Below, piece by piece: positions 16,547 to 28,365 of a stretch of 64,000 nt of DNA. Position numbers and translations under genes: made by a program. Source of the DNA: Phosphoribacter sp035448065 (GTDB lineage Bacteria; Actinomycetota; Actinomycetes; Actinomycetales; Dermatophilaceae); contig DAOTIG010000001.1 in the NCBI GenBank assembly GCA_035448065.1, positions 1-64,000 on the forward strand. Direction: 5' to 3'. Below the pieces are notes generated by a model, which searched no databases, was not told the origin of the DNA, and was given only the letters and a program-made list of their open reading frames with translations. Each line of letters begins with the position of its first letter. Positions within the stretch are counted from its first letter, which is position 1.

Positions 16547-17617
16547 TCAGTCCGGGGACGTTCCGGTCACAGTTCGGTGTGCTCGTCTCACCTTTCGGTC
16601 ACTCACCGGCCGCTCGCCGAGGTCGGCCGCCGTCCATTCCGGTATGCCGCCCTCGCTCGAATCCCCCGCGCGCTGCCCGGCACCACTGCGACCGGGGTCG
16701 CCGCCCGCCTCGACCTCGGCGTCGCCGTCAACCACCGGAGTGCCCTCTTGCGATCCCTTGGCCGGCCGCCGGGTGCGCCGCGGCGGGGTGACCCCGTCGG
16801 CCAACCGGCGGGTGGTGATGAGGAAGCCGGTGTGTCCGTGCATCCGGTGCTGGGGCCGGACCGCGAGCCCTTCGAGGTGCCAGCCGCGCACGAGCGACTC
16901 CCACGCGCTGGGCTCGGTGAAGCAGCCGTGCTCGCGCATCGCCTCGGCCACCCGGGACAGCTGGGTCGTCGTCGCGACGTAGCAGATGAGGACGCCCCCG
17001 GGTCGCAGCGCGTCGGCGACGGCTGCCAGGCACTCCCAAGGGGCGAGCATGTCCAGGACGACCCGGTCGACGCTGCCGGGCTGCACAGCGGTCGGCAGCG
17101 ACTCGACGAGGTCGCCGACGACGACCCGCCAGGCCGGGTGCTCCCGCCCGAAGAAGGCGCGGGCGTTGCCCTGGGCGATGCCGGCGAAGTCGGCCCGGCG
17201 CTCGAAGGAGATGAGCTCACCCTCCTCGCCGATCGCCCGCAGCAGCGACATGGACAGGGCACCGGACCCGACGCCGGCCTCGACGACCCGGGCGCCCGGG
17301 TGGATGTCGGCCATCGTGACGATCTGCCCGGCGTCCTTGGGGTAGACGACGGCGGCGCCGCGCGGCATCGACATGACGTAGTCGGCGAGCAGCGGGCGCA
17401 GCGCGAGGAACTCCGCTCCCCCGCTGTTGACGACGACGCTGCCCTCGGGCTGGCCGATGACCTCGTCGTGGAGCAGCCGACCCTGGTGGGTGTGGAACTC
17501 CCGGCCAGGCTCGAGGGTGATGGTGTGCAAGCGTCCCTTGGTGTCGGTCAGCTGCACCCGGTCTCCCGGCACGAAGGCCCCTCGTGCCGCCTGGGTGCCG
17601 CGCCGTCCCGAGCTCAT
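16547..17617 (-). CDS. trmI: tRNA (adenine-58-N1) methyltransferase TrmI
   Basis: TrmI methylates A58 in the T-loop of tRNA using S-adenosylmethionine. The 356-residue product has the N-terminal beta domain and YPKDAGQIVTMADIHPG. The SAM-binding motif VVEAGVGSGALS follows, and LDMLAPWECL corresponds to the catalytic Asp region. A charged tail of about 75 residues follows the usual ~280-residue core. It is the neighbour upstream of arc, as in many actinobacteria, and is probably in one leftward operon with it. Confidence 0.94.
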   Translation of the reverse strand: MSSGRRGTQAARGAFVPGDRVQLTDTKGRLHTITLEPGREFHTHQGRLLHDEVIGQPEGSVVVNSGGAEFLALRPLLADYVMSMPRGAAVVYPKDAGQIVTMADIHPGARVVEAGVGSGALSMSLLRAIGEEGELISFERRADFAGIAQGNARAFFGREHPAWRVVVGDLVESLPTAVQPGSVDRVVLDMLAPWECLAAVADALRPGGVLICYVATTTQLSRVAEAMREHGCFTEPSAWESLVRGWHLEGLAVRPQHRMHGHTGFLITTRRLADGVTPPRRTRRPAKGSQEGTPVVDGDAEVEAGGDPGRSGAGQRAGDSSEGGIPEWTAADLGERPVSDRKVRRAHRTVTGTSPD

Positions 17618-17628
17618 GGTCGCCGAGT

Positions 17629-18018
17629 CTAGGTTCTCCGCAGCATGCCCACCTCCACCTCATAGCGCGACTGGGTGCCACCGCCGCCGCGGAAGAAGCG
17701 CCGCCGCAAGGCCCCGACGATCTCGATCTCGTCGCCGACCCCGACCCGCAGCGCAGCCGCCCGCACCCGGGCGCCCCAGCAGGCCAGATCGACGACATCG
17801 ACGGTCGGCGAGGTCTCGGTCCGCCGGCGTCCTCGGGGCACGACCAGCCGCAAGCCGACGACGACGTCACCGCTGGGCAGCTCGCGCTGCTCCCCGGCCA
17901 TCGACACCCGGCCCCGCAACCGCACCTCGTTGACCGGTGTCGCCTCGTCGACCGCCGCCGCCTCGCTGCCGGGCTTCACGACGACCCGACGGCCCGACGT
18001 CCGCGCCACGCTCGCCAT
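17629..18018 (-). CDS. Single-stranded DNA-binding (OB-fold) protein, SSB-like
   Basis: The 129-residue product has an OB-fold pattern: PVNEVRLRGRVSMAGEQREL, then VVGLRLVVPR, then VDVVDLACWGARVR and VGDEIEIVGALRRRFF. This matches small actinobacterial SSB paralogues that lack the acidic C-terminal tail of housekeeping SSB. ATG 18018 has AAGGGGAG just upstream, so I prefer it to an in-frame ATG 48 bases earlier. It ends 11 bases before trmI begins and is likely co-transcribed with it. Confidence 0.8.
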   Translation of the reverse strand: MASVARTSGRRVVVKPGSEAAAVDEATPVNEVRLRGRVSMAGEQRELPSGDVVVGLRLVVPRGRRRTETSPTVDVVDLACWGARVRAAALRVGVGDEIEIVGALRRRFFRGGGGTQSRYEVEVGMLRRT

Positions 18019-18190
18019 GCCGCTCCCCTTCCGCTCGCTCTCGCTCTCGGAGCTCAGCCTGCGCAAGCAGGCCTTCTGGGTGCCAGCGGCATACCCGCTC
18101 CTGTGGAGAACCCCGCGACCACGCAGGGGGATGTGGACAACCCCGTCAAGAGCGACGCAAAGCCGCCACTCAGAGGGTGTTCAGGCTGGT

Positions 18191-19348
18191 TCAGCCGTCC
18201 TGCAGCGCGTGCTCGACATCATCGAGCGACACCGTGCCCACCGCACGGCCGGCCGGGTCGACGACGAGCACCGCGTGCTTGACCTGCTCGCCCTCGAGAT
18301 GCCCGGCGAGCGCCTGGACGATCGGGGTGATGTCGCCGTCGGGCAGCCCGACGACGACCCACCCGGGCGACGGGGCCAGCAGGAACGACGTGACCGGCAC
18401 CTGCGGCCGCTGCTCGGCCGGCACCGACGCCACTGCCTGCAGGTCGAGGAAGCCCATCGGCCGGCCGACCGGGTCGAGCGCGACCGCCCACTCCGCCCCG
18501 CGCTGCTCCATCAGCCCGCGCACGAGCGTCTCGGCCGAGACATGTCCCGGCACGACGACGACCGGTCGCAGCACGCTCGCCAGCGGCACCCGCGCCACGG
18601 CCGACTGAGCCCGGGCCGAGCCGATCGACTGCGTCGCGCCCTGCCACAGGAAGGCCCCGATGAGCGCCACCCAGCCGATCGAGAAGAGGTCCGGCCGCTC
18701 GCCCGCGAGCAGCGGTCGGACGACCATCCAGGCCACGACGACGACCGCGAGCAACCGGCCCACCCAGCCGGCGGCGAGCAGCCCGGTCGAGCGCCGCCCG
18801 GTCGCGCCCCAGACTCCCGCAGCGAGGATGTGCCCGCCGTCGAGCGGGAGCCCAGGCAGCAGGTTGAAGATCGCGACGAAGAGGTTGGCGACGACGAAGG
18901 CGCCGGCCAGCACCCAGAGCTCGGGCATCGATCGGGCGGCCGGCTCGATGAGCCGCTGGGCGCCCCAGCCGACGGCCGCGAGCGCGAGGTTGCCGAGCGG
19001 GCCGGCTGCCGCGATGAGCGCGGCCGAGCGCGGTCGCAGCTGTCCGCCAGCAAAGACCGTGTGCCCACCCATGAGGGTCGCGACGATCCGATCCACCCGT
19101 TGACCGCTCGCCTGCGCGGCGATCGTGTGGCCGGCCTCGTGGACGAGCACCGACACGAGCAGCAGCACCGCGTATGCCGCCGCGATGAACGTCGCCGAGG
19201 TCGCCGAGAAGCCCTCGCGTTGCAGCTGCGGCCCGAAGACCGCGACGATGACGACCGCGATCAGCGCCCAGGACCAGCCGAGGTAGATCGGCACGCCGCG
19301 CAGCCGACCGATCCGCCACCCGTGCGATCGGTCCACGGCCTGGGTCAT
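18191..19348 (-). CDS. M50 site-2 protease with CBS domains
   Basis: This is an intramembrane zinc metalloprotease, which in this family cleaves membrane-anchored regulators. The 385-residue product has several membrane segments in its first ~240 residues. The zinc motif H70-EAGH lies in VLVHEAGHTIAAQ, and NLLPGLPLDGGH supplies the third ligand. The C-terminal third looks like a CBS pair (ASVLRPVVVVPGHVSAETLVRGLM and HAVLVVDPAGRAVGTVSLDDVEHAL), probably a nucleotide-sensing part. It is divergent from metH with 63 bases between starts. The substrate is unknown. Confidence 0.92.
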   Translation of the reverse strand: MTQAVDRSHGWRIGRLRGVPIYLGWSWALIAVVIVAVFGPQLQREGFSATSATFIAAAYAVLLLVSVLVHEAGHTIAAQASGQRVDRIVATLMGGHTVFAGGQLRPRSAALIAAAGPLGNLALAAVGWGAQRLIEPAARSMPELWVLAGAFVVANLFVAIFNLLPGLPLDGGHILAAGVWGATGRRSTGLLAAGWVGRLLAVVVVAWMVVRPLLAGERPDLFSIGWVALIGAFLWQGATQSIGSARAQSAVARVPLASVLRPVVVVPGHVSAETLVRGLMEQRGAEWAVALDPVGRPMGFLDLQAVASVPAEQRPQVPVTSFLLAPSPGWVVVGLPDGDITPIVQALAGHLEGEQVKHAVLVVDPAGRAVGTVSLDDVEHALQDG

Positions 19349-19411
19349 GCGGGCACCCTAAGGCATGGCGCGGCATACTGGACGCTCGCCCACGCCAGCC
19401 GAAGGACCCTC

Positions 19412-23206
<3,795 letters not shown>

Positions 23207-23207
23207 G

Positions 23208-24905
23208 ATGGGCGAGGGGCTGGCCGCCGGCGTCCAGCCGGCGATCGTCGTGCTGGCCGCCGAGCACCGCCGGCAGATCCTCGACGAGCTCGGGGCGCGC
23301 TACTCCCGTGACTACGAGCTGCTCTCCGGCGAGACCGTGCCCGAGGCCAAGGCGCTGCTCAAGGACCTGCTCGCCCATGGGCACCCGGTGGCGATGATCG
23401 CCTGTGAGCTGGACCTTGGCCCCTTCGGCGCGGTCGACGTGTTCGGTTGGCTGCAGCCGGTGCTTACCACCGCGCGCCGGGTCGTGCTCATCCCCGCCGG
23501 GCAGTTCCGCGGCTCGGTCGCGACGCTGCGCGAGTCGCTCGCCGCCGGGCATATCGACGCCTATTTCGTCATCCCGCAAGGGCCCCGGGACGAGGAGTTC
23601 CACGCCGGCATCACCGACCTGCTCTCCGACTGGACCTGGTCGGCGGGGGCCGTCTCCATCGACGTCACCCGCGTCGTCGTCGACGGGCCGAGCCCCGACG
23701 TCTCCCGGGTGCGCGACTTCTTCGACCGGATGGGCATCCCGAGCCGCAGCTATCCCGCCGACAGCGAGCCGGGGCGGGCGGCGCTCGCCGCCCTGGCCGA
23801 CCTCGGGGTTGAGCCCGCCTTCCCCGTCGTCCACGGCATGGACGGGCGAGTCCTGGCCAATCCGAGCCTGGCCGAGCTCGGCGGGCTGATGTACGGCGCG
23901 CCGGTCGACCTCGATCCGGACGAGGTCTACGACCTTCTCGTCGTCGGCGCAGGGCCGGCCGGCTTGGCCGCCGCGGTCTACGGCGCGTCGGAGGGTCTCT
24001 CGACGATGGTCGTCGACGCCGAGGCGATCGGCGGTCAGACGGGCACGAGCTCGATGATCCGCAACTACCTGGGCTTTCCGCGCGGCATCAGCGGCATGCG
24101 GCTGGCCCAGCGGGCGCGCGTGCAGGCGACCCGCTTCGGCGCCCGCTTCCTCGTGGGCTGGTCGGTGACCTCGCTCGAGATCGAGGAGTCCGTCGACGGC
24201 CGGCCGCTGCATTGCGTGCGGGTCGGCCCGCACCACCTGCACGCCCGCACCGTCCTCGTCGCGACGGGCGTGACCTACCGTCGGATCGGCGTGCCGGCCC
24301 TCGAGGAGCTGGTCGGCAGGGGCGTCAGCTACGGCGCCGCGACGAGCACCGCCCGCGAGATGCGCGGCAGACACGTCTACGTCGTCGGCGGCGGCAACAG
24401 CGCAGGTCAGGCCGCAGTCCACCTGGCTCGGTTCGCCGAGAGCGTGACGATCCTCATCCGGCGGGAGAGCCTCGCAGCGACGATGTCCGACTACCTCATC
24501 CGTGAGATCGCCGGCCGATCGCGGATCACCGTGCGGCCCAACACCGTCGTCGCGGACGGCGGTGGAGAGGGCCGGCTCGAGAGGCTCCGGTTGCGTGATC
24601 TGCGCAGCGGCGCCGAGGAGCAGGTCGAGGCCTCGGGGCTCTACCTGCTGCTCGGGGCCCAGCCGCACTGCGCGTGGCTCCCCGACGAGGTATGCCGCGA
24701 CGACCACGGCTTCGTGCTCGCCGGACGGGACGTGCCCGAGGCGCTCTGGGTCGACGGCCGGCCACCTGTGGCGCTCGGCACGGCAGTGCCTGGCGTCTTC
24801 GTCGCCGGCGACGTGCGGTCCGGGTCGATGAAGCGGGTGGCCGCCGCGACCGGCGAGGGGGCGGCCGTCGTCGCCCTCGTGCACGCCTATCTCGGCGACG
24901 CATGA
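23208..24905 (+). CDS. Thioredoxin-reductase-like FAD oxidoreductase with receiver-like N-terminus
   Basis: The 565-residue protein has an N-terminal domain of about 240 residues resembling a degenerate receiver fused to a Trx-like domain. The flavoprotein domain follows, with FAD motif VVGAGPAGLAAAVYGASEG near 244, NAD(P)H motif VVGGGNSAGQAAVHLA near 392 and the second FAD motif GVFVAGDVRSGSMKR near the end. Where thioredoxin reductase has its redox CxxC, this protein reads SYGAATSTARE. It therefore cannot reduce thioredoxin by the classical route. It starts one base after the metH stop, so a redox partner role for MetH is possible but unproved. Confidence 0.88.
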   Translation: MGEGLAAGVQPAIVVLAAEHRRQILDELGARYSRDYELLSGETVPEAKALLKDLLAHGHPVAMIACELDLGPFGAVDVFGWLQPVLTTARRVVLIPAGQFRGSVATLRESLAAGHIDAYFVIPQGPRDEEFHAGITDLLSDWTWSAGAVSIDVTRVVVDGPSPDVSRVRDFFDRMGIPSRSYPADSEPGRAALAALADLGVEPAFPVVHGMDGRVLANPSLAELGGLMYGAPVDLDPDEVYDLLVVGAGPAGLAAAVYGASEGLSTMVVDAEAIGGQTGTSSMIRNYLGFPRGISGMRLAQRARVQATRFGARFLVGWSVTSLEIEESVDGRPLHCVRVGPHHLHARTVLVATGVTYRRIGVPALEELVGRGVSYGAATSTAREMRGRHVYVVGGGNSAGQAAVHLARFAESVTILIRRESLAATMSDYLIREIAGRSRITVRPNTVVADGGGEGRLERLRLRDLRSGAEEQVEASGLYLLLGAQPHCAWLPDEVCRDDHGFVLAGRDVPEALWVDGRPPVALGTAVPGVFVAGDVRSGSMKRVAAATGEGAAVVALVHAYLGDA

Positions 24906-25646
24906 GCGCTGCAGGGTCGGGTCGCGCGGTTGCCGCGACCGTGCTCGGCGGCGCCCTCTTCGGCACCGCCGGCACGGCGGCGGTGCTCTATGCCCGCGCT
25001 GGCCACGGCCGGCGTCGCCCTCGCCACCCTGGTCGCGGTCGGCAGTGCACCTGTCTGCACGGGGTTGCTGGCGTGGATCACGTTGCGCGAGAGACCGACT
25101 CGGTCCTGGGCGATCGCCACTGCAGTGTGCGTCACGGGTCTCGGCATCGCCACCCTCGGCGCCCGAGACACGCCGTCGACCGGCGGAGTCGGCTCGGCAG
25201 TGGCCGGGACCCTGCTCGCCCTCGGCGCCGGTCTCGCCATCGCCGGCTACACCGTCTGCGCGAAGCACCTCCTCGGCGCAGGCGTCGACGGCCTGCCCTA
25301 CATGGCGACGACCTACCTCCTCGCCTGGGCCTGGCTCGCACCCTTCGTGCTCACCGGCCCCATCGGCTGGCTGTGGCAGCCGTCGGGGCTGGCGCTGGCG
25401 GCATACCTCGGCATCGCGACGATGGCCGTGGCCAACGTGCTCTATCTGCGCGGCGTGGCTCACCTGTCCCCCGGCCCGGTCTCAACCCTCGCGCTCACCG
25501 ACCCGGTCGTCGCCACCCTGCTCGGGGTCGTCGTGCTCGGGGAGCGACCGACGGCGCTGACCTGGACCGGCTTCCTGCTCGTCGCCGCGGGACTCGTCTG
25601 GCAGGGGGTCACGGCGACCCGCTCGGGGCGGGCGCTGCAGCAGTAG
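24902..25646 (+). pseudogene. EamA/DMT-family transporter, internally deleted and frameshifted
   Basis: The N-terminus (MSAAGSGRAVAATVLGGALFGTAGTAAVL) and the later part (ATAGVALATLVAVGSAPVCTGLLAW onward to the end) are typical EamA sequence, but they lie in two different frames that change at about 24990. Roughly 50-60 residues normally between them are missing, so this is a deletion plus frameshift rather than a single miscalled base. Eight membrane segments or fewer remain of the usual ten. It overlaps the flavoprotein stop by four bases. It may be a decayed gene or a collapsed assembly. Confidence 0.75.
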
Positions 25647-25697
25647 GGCGGCCGGCGCGCGGGGTCTGTCGGTGCGGCGGCATACAGTCGAGGCGAC

Positions 25698-26534
25698 ATG
25701 GTTGCCGCCCTCTCGCCGAGCCGCGCCTCGGACTTCAAGCAGTGCCCGATGCTCTATCGCTTCCGGGTCGTCGACCGGCTTGCCGCGCCGGCGAGCCCAG
25801 CCGCCGCGCGCGGCACCCTTGTGCACTCCGTGCTTGAGCGGCTCTTCGACCTGCCCGCCGCCGAGCGCACCCCCGAGGCCGCGGCCACCCTCGTCGCACC
25901 GGCCTGGGCCGCCCTCGTCGAGGAGGAGCCGGGGTATGCCGCGCTGCTCGCCGACCGCGCCGAGTCCGACTGGTTCGCCGAGGCCCGGCGGCTGGTCGAG
26001 CGGTGGTTCACCCTCGAGGACCCGACCCGGCTCGAGCCGCAGGCCCGCGAGCTCTACGTCGAGGCCGAGCTCGACGGTCTGGTGCTGCGGGGCTACGTCG
26101 ACCGGCTGGACGTCCGCGACGACGGGGCGCTGCGGATCGTCGACTACAAGACCGGCCGGTCGCCATCGGAGCTGTTCGAGCGGGCCTCGCTGTTCCAGAT
26201 GCGCTTCTATGCGCTGGTCCTGTGGCGGATGCACGGGGTGGTGCCCCGAATGCTCCAGCTGGTCTATCTCGGCAACGGCGAGCTCGTCTGCTACGAGCCC
26301 GACGAGGCCGACCTGCTCGCGACCGAGCGCTCGTTGCGGGCGCTCTGGGAGGCCATCTCGCTCGCCGCGCGCACCGGCGACTGGCGACCGCGGGTCTCGC
26401 GGCTGTGTGACGGCTGCGACTTCAAGGCGCTCTGCCCGGCGTGGGGCGGCACGCCGCCGCCGCTGCCGCAGGACGCCGCCAGCCGGGCGCTCGACCCGGC
26501 CGCAGCCGGTCGGCCCGAGCTCGCGGACGACTAG
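25698..26534 (+). CDS. RecB-like PD-(D/E)XK nuclease with Fe-S cysteines
   Basis: The 278-residue protein is a stand-alone Cas4/RecB-type nuclease domain. It opens SPSRASDFKQCPMLYRFR (Cys16). ARGTLVHSVLERL comes next. The catalytic core is LRIVDYKTGR (Asp...Lys), and the protein ends with CDGCDFKALC. One early and three late cysteines are the 4Fe-4S ligands of this family. It is a frequent neighbour of the M50 protease, trmI and arc in actinobacteria. There are no CRISPR repeats nearby, so it is not a Cas gene. The substrate is presumably DNA ends. Confidence 0.9.
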   Translation: MVAALSPSRASDFKQCPMLYRFRVVDRLAAPASPAAARGTLVHSVLERLFDLPAAERTPEAAATLVAPAWAALVEEEPGYAALLADRAESDWFAEARRLVERWFTLEDPTRLEPQARELYVEAELDGLVLRGYVDRLDVRDDGALRIVDYKTGRSPSELFERASLFQMRFYALVLWRMHGVVPRMLQLVYLGNGELVCYEPDEADLLATERSLRALWEAISLAARTGDWRPRVSRLCDGCDFKALCPAWGGTPPPLPQDAASRALDPAAAGRPELADD

Positions 26535-26579
26535 ACTCGCTCGGTTCCCTTCGCTGCCGCCGGAAAGGCTTCCTCCCGT

Positions 26580-27242
26580 ATGCCGCCCGCCCCCGCCGCC
26601 CTCCCGGCGGCCGTGCTCTTCGACATGGACGGCACCGTCGTCGACACCGAGCCCTACTGGATCGCCGCCGAGACCGACCTGGTCGCGGCCTACGGGGGGA
26701 CGTGGACGCACGACGACGGGATGCTGCTCGTCGGCCGAGCGCTGTTGGACAGCGCGGCGATCCTCATCGAGCACTCGCCGGTCACCTTGACTCCGGAGCA
26801 GGTCGTCGACCGGCTCGTCGCGGGCGTCGGGGCGCGGCTGGCCGAGCAGGTGCCGTGGCGGCCCGGGGCGCTGGAGCTGCTGCGTGAGCTGCGCGCGCTC
26901 GGGGTGCCGACGGCGCTGGTGACGATGTCCTACCGCTCGCTCACCGACCTGCTCGAGGCGGCCCTGCCCGAGCCGCTGTTCGACGTCGTCGTCACCGGTG
27001 ACGAGGTGTCACGCGGCAAGCCGGACCCCGAGCCCTACCTCCGGGCGGCCGAGCTGCTCGATGCCGACCCGGCTGCATGCGTCGCGATCGAGGACTCCGA
27101 GACGGGGGTTCGGTCGGCGGTGGCCGCCGGCTGTCGGACCCTGGCCGTGCCGCACGTCCTGCCGGTGTCGGCCAACGCCGGGGCGGTCCACGTGCCCTCG
27201 CTCGCCGGTGTGGCGGCGGCCGACCTGCTCACCCTGGCCTAG
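26580..27242 (+). CDS. HAD-superfamily phosphatase
   Basis: The 220-residue hydrolase has motif I FDMDGTVVDTEPYW, motif II in LVTMSYRS, Lys in SRGKPDPEPYL and motif IV in AIEDSETGVRSA. The inserted helical cap after motif I makes it a class I beta-phosphoglucomutase-like member. ATG 26580 lies inside a GTATGCCG element. A GGAAAGG ribosome site lies about 10 bases upstream. The substrate is not predictable. Confidence 0.9.
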   Translation: MPPAPAALPAAVLFDMDGTVVDTEPYWIAAETDLVAAYGGTWTHDDGMLLVGRALLDSAAILIEHSPVTLTPEQVVDRLVAGVGARLAEQVPWRPGALELLRELRALGVPTALVTMSYRSLTDLLEAALPEPLFDVVVTGDEVSRGKPDPEPYLRAAELLDADPAACVAIEDSETGVRSAVAAGCRTLAVPHVLPVSANAGAVHVPSLAGVAAADLLTLA

Positions 27243-27251
27243 GCTGACGTC

Positions 27252-28109
27252 GTGGTGCACCTGCACGATGTTCCCGAGGGGCTGCGCGACCCGGTGCTCG
27301 TCGCGGCCTTCGAGGGCTGGAACGACGCCGGCGATGCGGCGAGCCAGGCAGTGGCCCACCTCGTCGAGGTCTGGGGAGCGCGCGAGGTTGGCGTGCTCGA
27401 CCCCGAGGACTACTACGACTTCCAGGTCAACCGGCCTCGGGTGCGCTTCGACGATGGCCGGCGGGTGCTGTCCTGGCCGTCGACCCGGATCCTCGTGGCG
27501 ACCCCGCCCAGCCTGGCTCGCGACGTCGTGCTGGTCCAGGGCATCGAGCCCTCGACCCGGTGGCGCAGCTATGTCGCCGAGCTGCTCGACGCGGCCGGTG
27601 AGCTCGGCGTGAGCCTCGTCGTCACGCTCGGGGCGCTGCTCGCCGACGTCCCGCACACCCGGCCGATCCCGGTCATCACGACCTCCGACGATCCCGCGAC
27701 CCGTGAGCGCTACGGCGTCGGCGCGAGCGACTACGAGGGCCCGACCGGCATCGTCGGCGTGCTCGCGCACGCAGCGGCCGAGCGCGAGCTGGCCGCGCTG
27801 TCGAGCTGGGCTCGGGTGCCGCACTACGCCGGCGCCCCGCCCTCGCCCAAGGCCGCGCTGGCGCTGGTCGGTCGGCTCGAGGCGCTGCTCGAGCTGACCG
27901 TCGCGCACGGTGACCTCGACGAGCAGGCCCAGGCCTGGGAGCGCGGCGTCGACGAGCTGGCCGAGAGCGACGACGAGGTCGCCGACTACGTCCACGCCCT
28001 CGAGGAGGACGTCGACACCGCCGACCTCCCCGAGGCCAGCGGCGACGCGATCGCCCTGGAGTTCGAGCGCTACCTGCGCCGCCGGGGCGACGAGCGCGGC
28101 GACAGCTAG
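27252..28109 (+). CDS. PAC2-family (proteasome-assembly-chaperone-like) protein
   Basis: The 285-residue product has PVLVAAFEGWNDAGDAASQAV near the start, which is the PAC2 family signature. It continues with RPRVRFDDGRRVLSWPSTRI and a helical C-terminal part. Archaeal and eukaryotic PAC2 relatives help assemble proteasomes; the function of the bacterial branch is not established as far as I know. It starts nine bases after the HAD stop (GTG 27252), so it is likely co-transcribed. Co-location with a Pup-proteasome locus is suggestive only. Confidence 0.9.
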   Translation: MVHLHDVPEGLRDPVLVAAFEGWNDAGDAASQAVAHLVEVWGAREVGVLDPEDYYDFQVNRPRVRFDDGRRVLSWPSTRILVATPPSLARDVVLVQGIEPSTRWRSYVAELLDAAGELGVSLVVTLGALLADVPHTRPIPVITTSDDPATRERYGVGASDYEGPTGIVGVLAHAAAERELAALSSWARVPHYAGAPPSPKAALALVGRLEALLELTVAHGDLDEQAQAWERGVDELAESDDEVADYVHALEEDVDTADLPEASGDAIALEFERYLRRRGDERGDS

Positions 28110-28131
28110 CGAGCCAGAGGCCGGATCGGCG

Positions 28132-28150
28132 GCTGAGTCGTCGACTCAGC
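28132..28150. terminator. Perfect 19-base interrupted palindrome
   Basis: GCTGAGTCG and CGACTCAGC flank one base. It lies just after the PAC2 stop, between convergent genes, and may act as a terminator or a protein-binding site. Confidence 0.45.
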
Positions 28151-28161
28151 GGGTGTCGCCT

Positions 28162-28203
28162 GCCGGCGGATGCTGGCCGGCGGATGCTGGCCGGCGGATG
28201 ACA
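28162..28203. repeat. 14-bp tandem repeat (three copies)
   Basis: GCCGGCGGATGCTG occurs at 28162 and 28176, followed by a partial copy at 28190. It lies in the 256-base non-coding gap between PAC2 and mshC. Confidence 0.85.
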
Positions 28204-28223
28204 GGGACCTCGAGCGCTTACGC

Positions 28224-28275
28224 ACTGGTGGGCTCCTCCACCACCACGCACTGGTGGGCTCCTCCACCACCGCGT
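28224..28275. repeat. 26-bp tandem stem-loop repeat, GGTGG/CCACC family (two copies)
   Basis: Units 28224-28249 and 28250-28275 both read ACTGGTGGGCTCCTCCACCA plus six bases. TGGTGG pairs with CCACCA around a six-base loop. This is the reverse-complement form of the arrays at 36.2 kb and 48.6 kb. Confidence 0.9.
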
Positions 28276-28365
28276 ACCCGAGCAACCCCCTCAGGCGAAG
28301 ACCGCGGCCCATCGCCCTTCGCGCAGCCGGGCCGCCGCCGGCCGTCCGCCCGCGTTCAGGGCCGA

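Noticed and set aside
19349..19411. Cobalamin riboswitch upstream of metH
   Set aside because: Only 63 bases separate metH from the divergent gene, too short for a cobalamin riboswitch, and no B12-box-like sequence is visible.
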